Of a DNA stretch of 64,000 bases, positions 40,343 through 50,137 are shown in pieces (within the stretch, counting starts at the first letter, position 1; each line of letters begins with the position of its first letter). A program made the position numbers and the translations under genes. This DNA is from an uncultured Clostridia bacterium (GTDB taxonomy: Bacteria; Bacillota; Clostridia; Christensenellales; Aristaeellaceae): the NCBI GenBank assembly GCA_947631405.1, contig CANRLC010000003.1, positions 1-64,000 on the forward strand, in the 5' to 3' direction. The notes beneath the pieces were generated by a model. It worked only from the letters and a program-made list of their open reading frames with translations. It ran no database searches and had not been told where the DNA came from.

Positions 40343-41794
40343 GTGAAAAAGATTCTTGGTGTGGCCCTCGGTCTGGCGCTCTGCCTGTCGCTGGCGTGCG
40401 CCTGCGCCGAGGAGATCGCCTCGCCGTCCACGGAGGTTGGCCCCGTCGTCATCGCCGGGGAGGACGTCCGGCAGGCCATGGAACCGGCGGATATGGTTCC
40501 CGGCTATGTGGACGAGGAGGCCGAGGCCGTCGCGGGCACCGTGGAGCAGGCGATGGCCGACTTCAGCATCGGCGGCACCGTGATGGGTCTGGTGCGCGAC
40601 TCCGGCGTCTACGCGCTCTTTACCGGGCACTGGAAAAACGGCGTCATGATCCTGATCTCGTTTGTGCTGTTGTATCTGGCGATCGTCAAGCAGTTTGAGC
40701 CGCTGCTGCTCATGCCCATCGCCTTTGGCATGCTGCTGACCAACCTGCCTCTGGCGGGCATCATGGACGAGCCGATCTACGAGATCATCTCCAACCCGAT
40801 GTACCACGGCAAGGCCGGCATTCCGATTTTGACCTCGGACGGCGTGCTGATCGGCTATCAGTACGTCAAGCAGAACGGCGGCCTGCTCTACTACCTGTAT
40901 CAGGGCGTCAAGCTCGGCATCTTCCCGCCGCTGATCTTCATGGGCGTCGGCGCGATGACCGATTTCGCCCCGCTGATCGCCAACCCGAAGAGCCTGCTGC
41001 TCGGCGCAGCCGCGCAGCTGGGCATCTTCCTTGCGTTCATTCTGGCGCTGGCCCTCGGCTTTACGCCCGCGGAGGCCGGCTCCATCGGCATCATCGGCGG
41101 CGCGGACGGCCCGACCGCCATCTACGTCACCACGAAGCTCGCGCCCGGCCTGCTCGGCCCGATCGCCATCGCCGCGTACTCGTACATGGCGCTGGTGCCG
41201 GTCATTCAGCCGCCGATCATGAAGGCGCTCACCAGCAAGAAGGATCGCCAGATCGTGATGGGTCAGCTTCGCCCGGTCTCCAAGACCGAGAAGATCATCT
41301 TCCCGATCGTCGTCACCGTGCTCGTCTCCCTGATGCTCCCCAGCGCCGCGCCGCTGATCGGCTCGCTGATGCTGGGCAACCTGTTCAAGGAGTCCATGGT
41401 CGCCGACCGCCTGTCGAAGACCGCGCAGAACGAGCTGATGAACATCGTCACCATCTTCCTCGGCGTCACCGTCGGCGCGACCGCCAAGGCCGAGACCTTC
41501 CTGCAGGCGCGCACGATCGCGATCATCGCCATGGGCATCATCGCCTTTGGCGGCGGCACCGCGGGCGGCGTGCTGCTGGGCAACCTGATGTGCAAGTTCT
41601 CCGGCGGCAAGATCAATCCGCTGATCGGCTCCGCGGGCGTCTCCGCCGTGCCGATGGCCGCGCGCGTCTCCCAGAAGGTCGGACAGGCCGAGAACCCCAG
41701 CAACTTCCTGCTCATGCACGCCATGGGTCCGAATGTCGCGGGCGTGATCGGCTCCGCCGTGGCCGCGGGCGTGTTCATCTCCATGTTCGGTTGA
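40343..41794 (+). CDS. Na+-translocating decarboxylase beta subunit (OadB/GcdB-like)
   Basis: GIIGGADGPTAIYVTTKLAP, LLIANPKSLLLGAAAQLGIF, NFLLMHAMGPNVAGVIGSAVAAG. Confidence 0.93.
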   Translation: MKKILGVALGLALCLSLACACAEEIASPSTEVGPVVIAGEDVRQAMEPADMVPGYVDEEAEAVAGTVEQAMADFSIGGTVMGLVRDSGVYALFTGHWKNGVMILISFVLLYLAIVKQFEPLLLMPIAFGMLLTNLPLAGIMDEPIYEIISNPMYHGKAGIPILTSDGVLIGYQYVKQNGGLLYYLYQGVKLGIFPPLIFMGVGAMTDFAPLIANPKSLLLGAAAQLGIFLAFILALALGFTPAEAGSIGIIGGADGPTAIYVTTKLAPGLLGPIAIAAYSYMALVPVIQPPIMKALTSKKDRQIVMGQLRPVSKTEKIIFPIVVTVLVSLMLPSAAPLIGSLMLGNLFKESMVADRLSKTAQNELMNIVTIFLGVTVGATAKAETFLQARTIAIIAMGIIAFGGGTAGGVLLGNLMCKFSGGKINPLIGSAGVSAVPMAARVSQKVGQAENPSNFLLMHAMGPNVAGVIGSAVAAGVFISMFG

Positions 41795-41834
41795 GCCGGA
41801 CACGCGTTCCCATTTTGACAAGGAGGAAACCAGC

Positions 41835-43232
41835 ATGGGCAAGGTTCTCATCACCGATACCATCCTGCGCGACGCGCACCAGTCGCAGGCCGCGACCCGC
41901 ATGCGGCTGGACGAGATGCTCCCCGTCGCCGACAAGCTCGACAAGATCGGCTATTACTCTCTGGAGTGCTGGGGCGGCGCGACGTTCGACGCCTGCATGC
42001 GCTTCCTGAACGAAGACCCGTGGGAGCGCCTGCGCGCGCTGCGCAAGGCGATGCCCAACACCAAGCTGCAAATGCTGCTGCGCGGGCAGAATCTGCTCGG
42101 CTACAAGCACTACGCCGACGACGTGGTCGACGCCTTCGTGAAGAAGGCGATCGAGAACGGCATCGACATCATCCGCATCTTCGACGCGCTCAACGACCTG
42201 CGCAACATGGAGCAGGCCGTCAAGAGCTGCAAGAAGTACGGCGGCACGGCCGAGATCGCCATCAGCTACACGATCAGCCCCGTCCACACGGAGGAGTACT
42301 TCGTGCAGCTCGCCAAGGACATCGAGCAGATGGGCGCGGACACGCTGTGCATCAAAGACATGGCCAACCTGCTGCTGCCCTACGACGCCTACAGCCTCGT
42401 CAAGAAGCTGAAGGAGAGCGTCAAGATCCCGATCCACCTGCACACGCACAACACGGCGGGCACCGGCATGATGACCATCCTCAAGGCCATCGAGGCGGGC
42501 TGCGACATCGTCGATACCGCGCTCTCCCCGCTGGCCAGCGGCACGTCTCAGCCTGCGACGGAGTCCCTGTGCGCCGCGCTGCGCGGCACCGAGTACGACC
42601 CGGAGCTGGACATGGATCTGATGAACGAGTGCGCCGTCCACTTCCGCAAGGTCGCCGACAGGCTCACCGCCGACGGCTGGCGCGACACGAGCAAGGTGCT
42701 CAGCGTGGACGCGAACACGCTCAAGTATCAGGTGCCGGGCGGCATGCTCTCCAACATGATCGGCCAGCTCAAGCAGTTCAACGCGATGGACAAATACTAC
42801 GACGTGCTCAGCGAGATCCCGCGCGTGCGCGAGGACTTCGGCTATCCGCCGCTGGTCACGCCGACCAGCCAGATCGTCGGCACGCAGGCTGTGATGAACG
42901 TGCTCTTCGGCCGCTACAAGACCTGCCCGAACGAATCGAAGGGCCTCATGCGCGGCGAGTACGGCAAGCTGCCCGCGCCGGTGAACGAGGAGGTTCGCAA
43001 GATCGTCATCGGCGACGACGAGGTCATCACCTGCCGTCCCGCCGACCGCATCCCGCCGGAGATGGACAAATACCGCGAGGAGATTCGCGAGTATTACGAG
43101 CAGGAGGAGGATGTGCTCTCCTACGCGCTGTTCCCGAAGGTCGCGCCGAAGTTCTTCGAGTACCGCCGGGCGCAGAAGCTCAAGCTCGACAGCACGATGC
43201 TCGACCGCGAGGAGAAGACCGTTCCGGTCTGA
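41835..43232 (+). CDS. oxaloacetate decarboxylase alpha/5S carboxyltransferase (no biotin domain)
   Basis: ITDTILRDAHQSQAATRMR, CWGGATFDACMRFLNEDPWERLR; 465 aa, no AMKM at C-terminus. Confidence 0.92.
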   Translation: MGKVLITDTILRDAHQSQAATRMRLDEMLPVADKLDKIGYYSLECWGGATFDACMRFLNEDPWERLRALRKAMPNTKLQMLLRGQNLLGYKHYADDVVDAFVKKAIENGIDIIRIFDALNDLRNMEQAVKSCKKYGGTAEIAISYTISPVHTEEYFVQLAKDIEQMGADTLCIKDMANLLLPYDAYSLVKKLKESVKIPIHLHTHNTAGTGMMTILKAIEAGCDIVDTALSPLASGTSQPATESLCAALRGTEYDPELDMDLMNECAVHFRKVADRLTADGWRDTSKVLSVDANTLKYQVPGGMLSNMIGQLKQFNAMDKYYDVLSEIPRVREDFGYPPLVTPTSQIVGTQAVMNVLFGRYKTCPNESKGLMRGEYGKLPAPVNEEVRKIVIGDDEVITCRPADRIPPEMDKYREEIREYYEQEEDVLSYALFPKVAPKFFEYRRAQKLKLDSTMLDREEKTVPV

Positions 43233-43250
43233 TCGGGCGAACGGAATACC

Positions 43251-43283
43251 AAAGGGGCGCTCCCGCGCGGGGAGCGCCCCTTT
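43251..43283. terminator. bidirectional terminator
   Basis: AAAGGGGCGCTCCCgcgcGGGGAGCGCCCCTTT between convergent genes. Confidence 0.85.
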
Positions 43284-43299
43284 CTCATATCCTCTGCGC

Positions 43300-43947
<648 letters not shown>

Positions 43948-43948
43948 G

Positions 43949-45181
43949 CTATTTGAGCAGCACGCGGTGGAACTTCTTCTTGCCGCTGCGCAGCATCAAT
44001 CCCTCCGCGCCGAACTGGTCTTCGGTGATGGTCGCGTTCACGTTCGCGATCTTGGTTTCGTTCACGCTCACGCCGCCGCCCTCGATCAGCCGCCGCGCGG
44101 CCGAGTTGGACGGCGCGAGGCCCGTCAAGGAGAGCAGCGTGGTCACGCGCGCGTCGCGGGCGAGATCCTCGCGCGTGATCTCGGTGGTGGGGATGGAGCC
44201 GCCGAGCGCCGCGCCGCCGAAGAGGGACGCGGCGGCCTCCTGCGCCTTTTGCGCCTCCTCCTCGCCGTGGACGAGCTTGGTGACCTCGAAGGCGAGCGTC
44301 TTCTTGGCCTCGTTGATCTCGCTGCCCTCCAGCGCGCCCAGACGGTTCACCTCGTCCATCGGCAGGAAGGTGAGCAGTGCGAGGCACTTGCGCACGTCCT
44401 TGTCGTCCACGTTGCGCCAGTACTGGTAGAAGTCGTAGGGCGAGGTCTTCGCCGCGTCCAGCCAGAGCGCCCCGGCCTCGGTCTTGCCCATCTTGCGGCC
44501 GTCGTGCGTGAGCAGCAGCTGGAAGGTGCAGGCGAAGGCGCTCTCGCGCTCCTTGCGGCGGATGAGATCCGCGCCGCCGAGCATGTTGCTCCACTGGTCG
44601 TTGCCGCCCATCTGCAGGCGGCAGCCCTCGCGACGGAACAATTCAAGGAAGTCGTAGGATTGCATGAGCATGTAGGTGAACTCGAGGAAGGACAGGCCGT
44701 TCTCCGTCGCCATGCGGGCCTTATAGCACTCCGCCGTGAGCATCTTGTTGACGGAGAACATGGAGCCGATGTCCCGCATGAAGTCGATGAAGTTCAGCGA
44801 GCGCAGCCAGTCGGCGTTGTTGGCGATGATCGCCTTGCCCTCCGAGAAGTCGAGGAAGCGCTCCATCTGCTTCTTGATGTGCGCCACGTTGCTGTCGATG
44901 GTCTCCACGCTCATCATCCGGCGCATGTCCGTCTTGCCGGAGGGATCGCCGATCATCGCGGTGCCGCCGCCCATCAGCGCGATGGGGCGGTGCCCGGCGC
45001 GCTGCATGTGCGCCATCGCCATGATCGGGATGTAGTGCCCGATGTGCAGCGAATCCGCCGTCGGGTCGAAGCCGACGTAGAACGTCGTCGGCTGCTTGAG
45101 CTGCTCGTAAAGCTCGTCCTCGAAGGTCGTCTGCGCGATGAAGCCGCGCTCCTTGAGCAGGTCGAGGATGTGCTGTGCCAT
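43949..45181 (-). CDS. tyrS: tyrosyl-tRNA synthetase
   Basis: [16 protein letters not shown] (HIGH), [13 protein letters not shown] (KMSKS-like), GGNDQWSN, C-terminal S4. Confidence 0.96.
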   Translation of the reverse strand: MAQHILDLLKERGFIAQTTFEDELYEQLKQPTTFYVGFDPTADSLHIGHYIPIMAMAHMQRAGHRPIALMGGGTAMIGDPSGKTDMRRMMSVETIDSNVAHIKKQMERFLDFSEGKAIIANNADWLRSLNFIDFMRDIGSMFSVNKMLTAECYKARMATENGLSFLEFTYMLMQSYDFLELFRREGCRLQMGGNDQWSNMLGGADLIRRKERESAFACTFQLLLTHDGRKMGKTEAGALWLDAAKTSPYDFYQYWRNVDDKDVRKCLALLTFLPMDEVNRLGALEGSEINEAKKTLAFEVTKLVHGEEEAQKAQEAAASLFGGAALGGSIPTTEITREDLARDARVTTLLSLTGLAPSNSAARRLIEGGGVSVNETKIANVNATITEDQFGAEGLMLRSGKKKFHRVLLK

Positions 45182-45244
45182 AGGTGTTTCCTCCCATCGG
45201 GTCGCGTCCGCTCCCGTGCGGCGCGGGGGAAGCGGGAGCGAACA

Positions 45245-45510
45245 AAAACGCCTTCCCTCGCGGGGAAGGCGTGCGTCACGCGGTACCACTTCCGTTTAGG
45301 ACGCCATTGCTGACGCCCCCTTGCCGCCCGACGCGCGAAGATCGCGATACGGGCCTGCGCTGTATCCGGCGCACCGGCGGCCGCCTACTGGCTTACGCGT
45401 TCGGAGCCGCGCTCGGGGAGGTATTCGGCGCGTCCCTCGCCGCCGCCTCGCACCGACCGGCGGCTCTCTGGGGCGAAAAAACGCGCGTACTTGTTCCCTT
45501 CATCGCTTCA
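45245..45510 (-). ncRNA. T-box leader (Tyr) with terminator, upstream of tyrS
   Basis: minus strand GAAGTGGTACCGCG T-box followed by ACGCCTTCCCCGCGAGGGAAGGCGTTTTTG; candidate TAC specifier in GAATACC. Confidence 0.88.
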
Positions 45511-45516
45511 CGCGCT

Positions 45517-45545
45517 ATTATAGGGCTTCTGCGCGCGTTTGTCAA
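45517..45545 (-). promoter_or_regulatory. sigmaA promoter of T-box-tyrS
   Basis: minus strand TTGACA-17 nt-TATAAT. Confidence 0.9.
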
Positions 45546-45639
45546 GGGGCGCGGCGGGGCTTGCGAAAAGGCGATAAAAGCGTTACAATAGAGGCGATAG
45601 GGGCGCGGTGAAGCGATGCGCCCCACTGGGAGGGGCCGC

Positions 45640-46158
45640 ATGCTGCACGTCGTATTGGTCGAGCCGGAGATCCCGCAGAACACGGGCAACATCGCCCGCA
45701 CCTGCGCGGCGACGGGGAGCGCGCTGCATCTGGTGAAGCCGCTGGGCTTCAGCCTCGAGAGCAAGTATTTGAAGCGCGCGGGCCTCGATTACTGGCCGAT
45801 GGTTCGGCTGACGCTGCACGAGGATCTTTCGCAGCTGCTTCGGGAATACCCCGACGCGCCGTTTTTCTACGCCAGCACCAAGGCCCCGCGCGGCTACGCC
45901 GAGGTCGCCTATCCGCAGGACGCCTTTCTGGTCTTTGGCAAGGAATCGCGCGGGCTGCCGGAAAACCTGCTTAAGCGGGTGTACGACCGCTGCGTGCGCA
46001 TCCCGATGAGGGAAGAGGCGCGCAGCCTGAACCTGTCCAACTCCGTGGCGATCGTCGTCTACGAGGCGCTGCGCCAGCGCGGCTTTGAGGGATTGCTTTC
46101 TCAGGGCGCGCTCACGGGCCGGGACGAGGAACCCGGCGCGTGGATGGATTACCTGTAA
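45640..46158 (+). CDS. trmL: tRNA (cytidine/uridine-34 2'-O)-methyltransferase TrmL
   Basis: LHVVLVEPEIPQNTGNIARTCAATGSALHLVKPLGF; FGKESRGLPENLL. Confidence 0.94.
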   Translation: MLHVVLVEPEIPQNTGNIARTCAATGSALHLVKPLGFSLESKYLKRAGLDYWPMVRLTLHEDLSQLLREYPDAPFFYASTKAPRGYAEVAYPQDAFLVFGKESRGLPENLLKRVYDRCVRIPMREEARSLNLSNSVAIVVYEALRQRGFEGLLSQGALTGRDEEPGAWMDYL

Positions 46159-46257
46159 TACGCGGCGCGCCGCACCGCGTCTTTACCGACCGAAACGAAG
46201 CCTTTGCGTGGCTGGAGGGCCTGACGCCCGCCGCGCTGTGAGGAGGAGGAGACCCGC

Positions 46258-46473
46258 ATGAAGAAGAAGCAAAAGAGCCGCATCGGCTACCGCGTGGCCG
46301 CGGGCGTCATGGACGTATTCGGCGCGGCGGCGGCGGCGCTGGCGATCGTCGTGCTGATGCTGATGCTGGGCAGCCTCGTCTCGTGGCTGCGGCAGGACTT
46401 GGCGGTGACGTTCGCCGACCTGAGCGACAACATCACGGGCGCGGTGCTCGTCACCGAGCCGCAGGGCCGGTAA
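46258..46473 (+). CDS. 71-aa single-TM hypothetical protein
   Basis: strong gaggagg [27 protein letters not shown]. Confidence 0.55.
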   Translation: MKKKQKSRIGYRVAAGVMDVFGAAAAALAIVVLMLMLGSLVSWLRQDLAVTFADLSDNITGAVLVTEPQGR

Positions 46474-46487
46474 AGGGGGACGGGCGC

Positions 46488-47108
46488 ATGAGGGCGTCGT
46501 GGCCGGAGCTGGAGGCGCAGATCGCCGCGTGCTCGCGGTGCAGGCTGTCGCAGACGCGCACGCACACGGTGCTGGGCGAGGGCGACCCGCACGCCGCGCT
46601 GATGTTCGTGGGCGAAGGCCCCGGCCAGCAGGAGGATCGCACGGGCCGTCCGTTCGTCGGCCCCGCGGGGCAGCTGCTGGACAGGATGCTCGCGGCGATT
46701 GCGCTCACGCGCGAGCAAGTGTACATCTGCAACGTGGTCAAGTGCCGCCCGCCGAACAACCGCGTGCCGGAGGCGGACGAGCGCGAGGCCTGCATGGGCT
46801 ACCTGCGAGCGCAGACAGCGCTGGTGCAGCCGAAGGTGATCGTCTGCCTCGGCTCGACCCCGGCGCGGGCGCTGCTGGGCGACGATGTGCGCATCACGCG
46901 CGACCGTGGCTTGTGGCATCTGCGGCGCGGCGTGTGGTTTTTGGCCACGTTCCACCCGGCGGCGCTGCTGCGCGACGAGGCCAAAAAGCGCCCCGCGTGG
47001 GAGGATTTTCAGGCGATACGGGACAAACTACTGGAGCTTCGCGCGCATCCCGCGCTCGCGCAGGACGCGCCGCAGGCGGATCAGACGGGCTTCATCCCGA
47101 TCTCGTAG
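46488..47108 (+). CDS. family 4 uracil-DNA glycosylase (Fe-S)
   Basis: [51 protein letters not shown]. Confidence 0.92.
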   Translation: MRASWPELEAQIAACSRCRLSQTRTHTVLGEGDPHAALMFVGEGPGQQEDRTGRPFVGPAGQLLDRMLAAIALTREQVYICNVVKCRPPNNRVPEADEREACMGYLRAQTALVQPKVIVCLGSTPARALLGDDVRITRDRGLWHLRRGVWFLATFHPAALLRDEAKKRPAWEDFQAIRDKLLELRAHPALAQDAPQADQTGFIPIS

Positions 47109-47126
47109 CGGTCTGGAGGGCGGAAG

Positions 47127-47711
47127 ATGGAAAGGTATCGGAGAGAGCTGCGCGCGTTTGTGGCGAGCGTGCTGCCGGGGCGGGAGAGCGCGCTGGTCTT
47201 CGGCGAGGGGCCGAAGGGCGCGCGGCTGATGCTCGTGGGCGAGGCGCCCGGCGAGCAGGAGACGCTGCTCGGCCGCCCGTTCGTCGGCCCGGCGGGGAAA
47301 AACCTCGATCGCTTTTTGGAGATCGCGGGCCTGCGCCGCGAGGAGATCTACATCACCAACGCGGTCAAGCTGCGCCCGACCAAGGTGGGCAAAAGCGGCC
47401 GCGTGAGCAACCGCCCGCCCACGCGCGAGGAGATCGAGCTGTTCAGGCCGTGGCTGCTGCGCGAGATCGAATGGATCGCGCCGGGGATGATCGCCACGCT
47501 GGGCAACGTGCCGCTGCGCGCGCTGCTGGGCGCGGGCAAGACCATCGGCCAGACGCACGGGCAGCTGCTGCATCCCGAGGGCATCCCCGCGCCGCTCACG
47601 CCGCTCTACCACCCGGCGAGCCTCATCTACAACCGCGCGCTGGAGGGCGTCTACGAGCAGGACGTCCTCGCGCTGGCGCGGCGGCTGGGCAAGGGACAGG
47701 CCGCGCGTTGA
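47127..47711 (+). CDS. uracil-DNA glycosylase superfamily paralog lacking Fe-S cysteines
   Basis: [39 protein letters not shown]; no CxxC. Confidence 0.85.
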   Translation: MERYRRELRAFVASVLPGRESALVFGEGPKGARLMLVGEAPGEQETLLGRPFVGPAGKNLDRFLEIAGLRREEIYITNAVKLRPTKVGKSGRVSNRPPTREEIELFRPWLLREIEWIAPGMIATLGNVPLRALLGAGKTIGQTHGQLLHPEGIPAPLTPLYHPASLIYNRALEGVYEQDVLALARRLGKGQAAR

Positions 47712-47817
47712 TCGCCCGCCGCTGCGGTTTGGTGCGCGCAAATGTATCTTTGAAGCAAAAGCGCTTTCCCGAAGCGAACGCCTGTGATAGACTGAGCCGG
47801 AAGGGAAGGGGTAAACC

Positions 47818-48309
47818 ATGCTAGAATTTCTGATCGCCAACCTGCCGATGCTGCTCTGCCTGCTGCTGGGCACGGGGCTGATCGTCGCCGAGGTGTTCCT
47901 GCCCGGCTTCGGCCTGCCCGGCATCACGGGCATCGCGCTGATCGGCGTGGGCATCGTCCTCGCAGGGGTACACTTCGGCGCTCTGGTCGCCGTGGGCATC
48001 CTGCTCGTGCTCATCGCGCTTCTGACCGTGCTGATCTCGTGGGTGCTGCGCTCCGCCGCCAAGGGCAGCGTGGGCCGCTCCGAGCTGTTCCTGCGCGAGA
48101 AGGACGCGCTGGGCGACGCGGAGGACATGCGCGCGCTGGTGGGCCGCAGGGGCCGCACGCTCAGCGTGCTGCGCCCGTCCGGCATCGGCGATTTCGACGG
48201 GGTGCGCCTCAACGTCGTGACGCAGGGCGACTTCATCGAGAAGGATCGCGACGTCGAGATCGTGGACGCGCAGGGCGCGCGCATCGTCGTGCGCGAAATC
48301 ATCGACTGA
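47818..48309 (+). CDS. NfeD family membrane protein
   Basis: GLIVAEVFLPGFGLPGITGIALIGVGIVLA; C-terminal OB-like GRRGRTLSVLRPSG. Confidence 0.88.
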   Translation: MLEFLIANLPMLLCLLLGTGLIVAEVFLPGFGLPGITGIALIGVGIVLAGVHFGALVAVGILLVLIALLTVLISWVLRSAAKGSVGRSELFLREKDALGDAEDMRALVGRRGRTLSVLRPSGIGDFDGVRLNVVTQGDFIEKDRDVEIVDAQGARIVVREIID

Positions 48310-48497
48310 TACTTTTCTCAGATAAAACCATCATATGGTGCGAAACACAGGATGGGGTCTGGGGACAATGTCCCCAGACAGGGTTTGGGGCGGTAGCCCC
48401 AACGTACCCCAATCGCGAAGCGATTGCCAAAGGTAGCCCGGAAGCGAAGCGATCCCGGGCGGGTTCACTACGAAAATCTTTTGATTTGTGAATAGTA
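48310..48497 (+). mobile_element. family-2 MITE-like hairpin element, copy E, with imperfect TIR
   Basis: 22-nt ends TACTTTTCTCAGATAAAACCAT / ATCTTTTGATTTGTGAATAGTA (17/22 as inverted repeat); core with four hairpins. Confidence 0.65.
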
Positions 48498-48542
48498 TGA
48501 ATCATCCGGGCGTCTAGCCCGTAATTACAGGAGGGAAACAAA

Positions 48543-49520
48543 ATGGTTGAAGGCATCGTGCTCGTCGTCGTCATCCTCATCGCCGTCATCGTGTTTTTGA
48601 GCTTTGTGCCGCTGGGGCTGTGGGTGTCCGCGCTCGCCTCCGGCGTACACGTCCCCATGTTCACGCTGCTGGGCATGCGCATCCGCCGCGTCGCCCCGGC
48701 GAAGATCGTCATCCCGCTCATCAAGGCCGAGAAGGCCGGGCTGCGCATGGAGATCAGCAAGATGGAGGCGCACTATCTGGCGGGCGGCAATCTCGACCGC
48801 GTCGTCACCGCGCTCATCACCGCGCGCGGCGCGAACATCCAGCTCGGCTTCGCCGAGGCCTGCGCGATTGACCTCGCCGGGCGCGACGTATTGCAGGCCG
48901 TGCAGATGAGCGTCAACCCCAAGGTCATCGAGACGCCCGTCGTCGCCGCCATCGCCAAGGACGGCATCGAGCTGCGCGCCAAGGCGCGCGTCACCGTCCG
49001 CGCGAACATCGAGCGCCTCGTCGGCGGCGCGGGTGAGGAGACCATCGTCGCCCGCGTGGGCGAGGGCATCGTCACCACCGTCGGCTCCGCCGAGACGCAC
49101 AAGGCCGTGCTCGAGAACCCCGACCTCATCAGCCGCACGGTGCTCAACAAGGGCCTCGACGCCGGCACGGCGTTTGAGATCCTCTCCATCGACATCGCGG
49201 ATGTGGACGTCGGCCGCAACGTCGGCGCGCAGCTGCAGATGGATCAGGCCGAGGCCGACCGCCGCATTGCGCAGGCCAAGGCGGAGGAGCGCCGCGCGAT
49301 GGCCGTCGCCCGCGAGCAGGAGATGAAGGCCGCCGCGCAGGAGCAGCGCGCCAAGGTCATCGAGGCCGAGGCCGAGGTGCCCAAGGCGATGGCGTCCGCG
49401 CTGCGCGAGGGCAAGCTCGGCGTGATGGACTACTACCAGATGAAGAACACCATTGCCGATACGTCGATGCGCGAGTCCATCGCCTCCATCGGCGGGGATA
49501 CGCAGATCAAGAAGAAGTAA
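48543..49520 (+). CDS. floA: flotillin-like protein FloA
   Basis: [73 protein letters not shown]. Confidence 0.96.
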   Translation: MVEGIVLVVVILIAVIVFLSFVPLGLWVSALASGVHVPMFTLLGMRIRRVAPAKIVIPLIKAEKAGLRMEISKMEAHYLAGGNLDRVVTALITARGANIQLGFAEACAIDLAGRDVLQAVQMSVNPKVIETPVVAAIAKDGIELRAKARVTVRANIERLVGGAGEETIVARVGEGIVTTVGSAETHKAVLENPDLISRTVLNKGLDAGTAFEILSIDIADVDVGRNVGAQLQMDQAEADRRIAQAKAEERRAMAVAREQEMKAAAQEQRAKVIEAEAEVPKAMASALREGKLGVMDYYQMKNTIADTSMRESIASIGGDTQIKKK

Positions 49521-49551
49521 GATCGCGAAGGATCAAGGGAGGTGAAGCCGC

Positions 49552-50133
49552 GTGGATTTCGTCATCATCCTCGTCCTGTTCTACCTCTACGCGGTCGTCT
49601 TTTCCGCCGCGAGCCGCAAGAAGCGCGAGAAGCGCAAGGCGCGCCGCGAGGAGAGACGCTCTGCCCGGCGGACGGCCGTGAACATGCCGCCGCAGGCCTT
49701 CGCCGCCAAGGAACCCGCGCAGGGCGAAGCGACGCCCGCCCCGGCACACGCGCATGAGGCGGGCGAGGGCGAGGATCCCTGCCACGAGGGCATGCTGCGT
49801 CCCGCGCGGCCCAGCGTGTTCGCGCGAGAGGCGACGCCCTCCCAGCTCGCCGCGGCGGGCGAAGGGGAGGATCCCTGCCACGAGGGCGGGATGCGCCCTG
49901 CCCGACCCGGCGTGTACGCGCGGGAGGCGACGCCCTCCCAATTCGCCGCGGCGGGCGAGGGGGAAGATCCCTGCCACGCGTTCGCCCCGCCGCCGGACGA
50001 ACTGGACATCGGCGCCCCGCAGGACGAGCCGCTGAGCGATGAGGCGCGCGCGCTGCTCTCGGGCGTCATCCTCTCCGAGGTGCTCACAAGCCCGCGCGAG
50101 CGCATCCTGCGCCGCAGGCTGGGGATGAGGTGA
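49552..50133 (+). CDS. hypothetical protein with DPCH-containing 32-aa tandem repeats
   Basis: N-terminal TM; 2.4 x [AGEGEDPCHEG..RPARP..YAREATPSQ.AA]. Confidence 0.65.
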   Translation: MDFVIILVLFYLYAVVFSAASRKKREKRKARREERRSARRTAVNMPPQAFAAKEPAQGEATPAPAHAHEAGEGEDPCHEGMLRPARPSVFAREATPSQLAAAGEGEDPCHEGGMRPARPGVYAREATPSQFAAAGEGEDPCHAFAPPPDELDIGAPQDEPLSDEARALLSGVILSEVLTSPRERILRRRLGMR

Positions 50134-50137
50134 TCGC

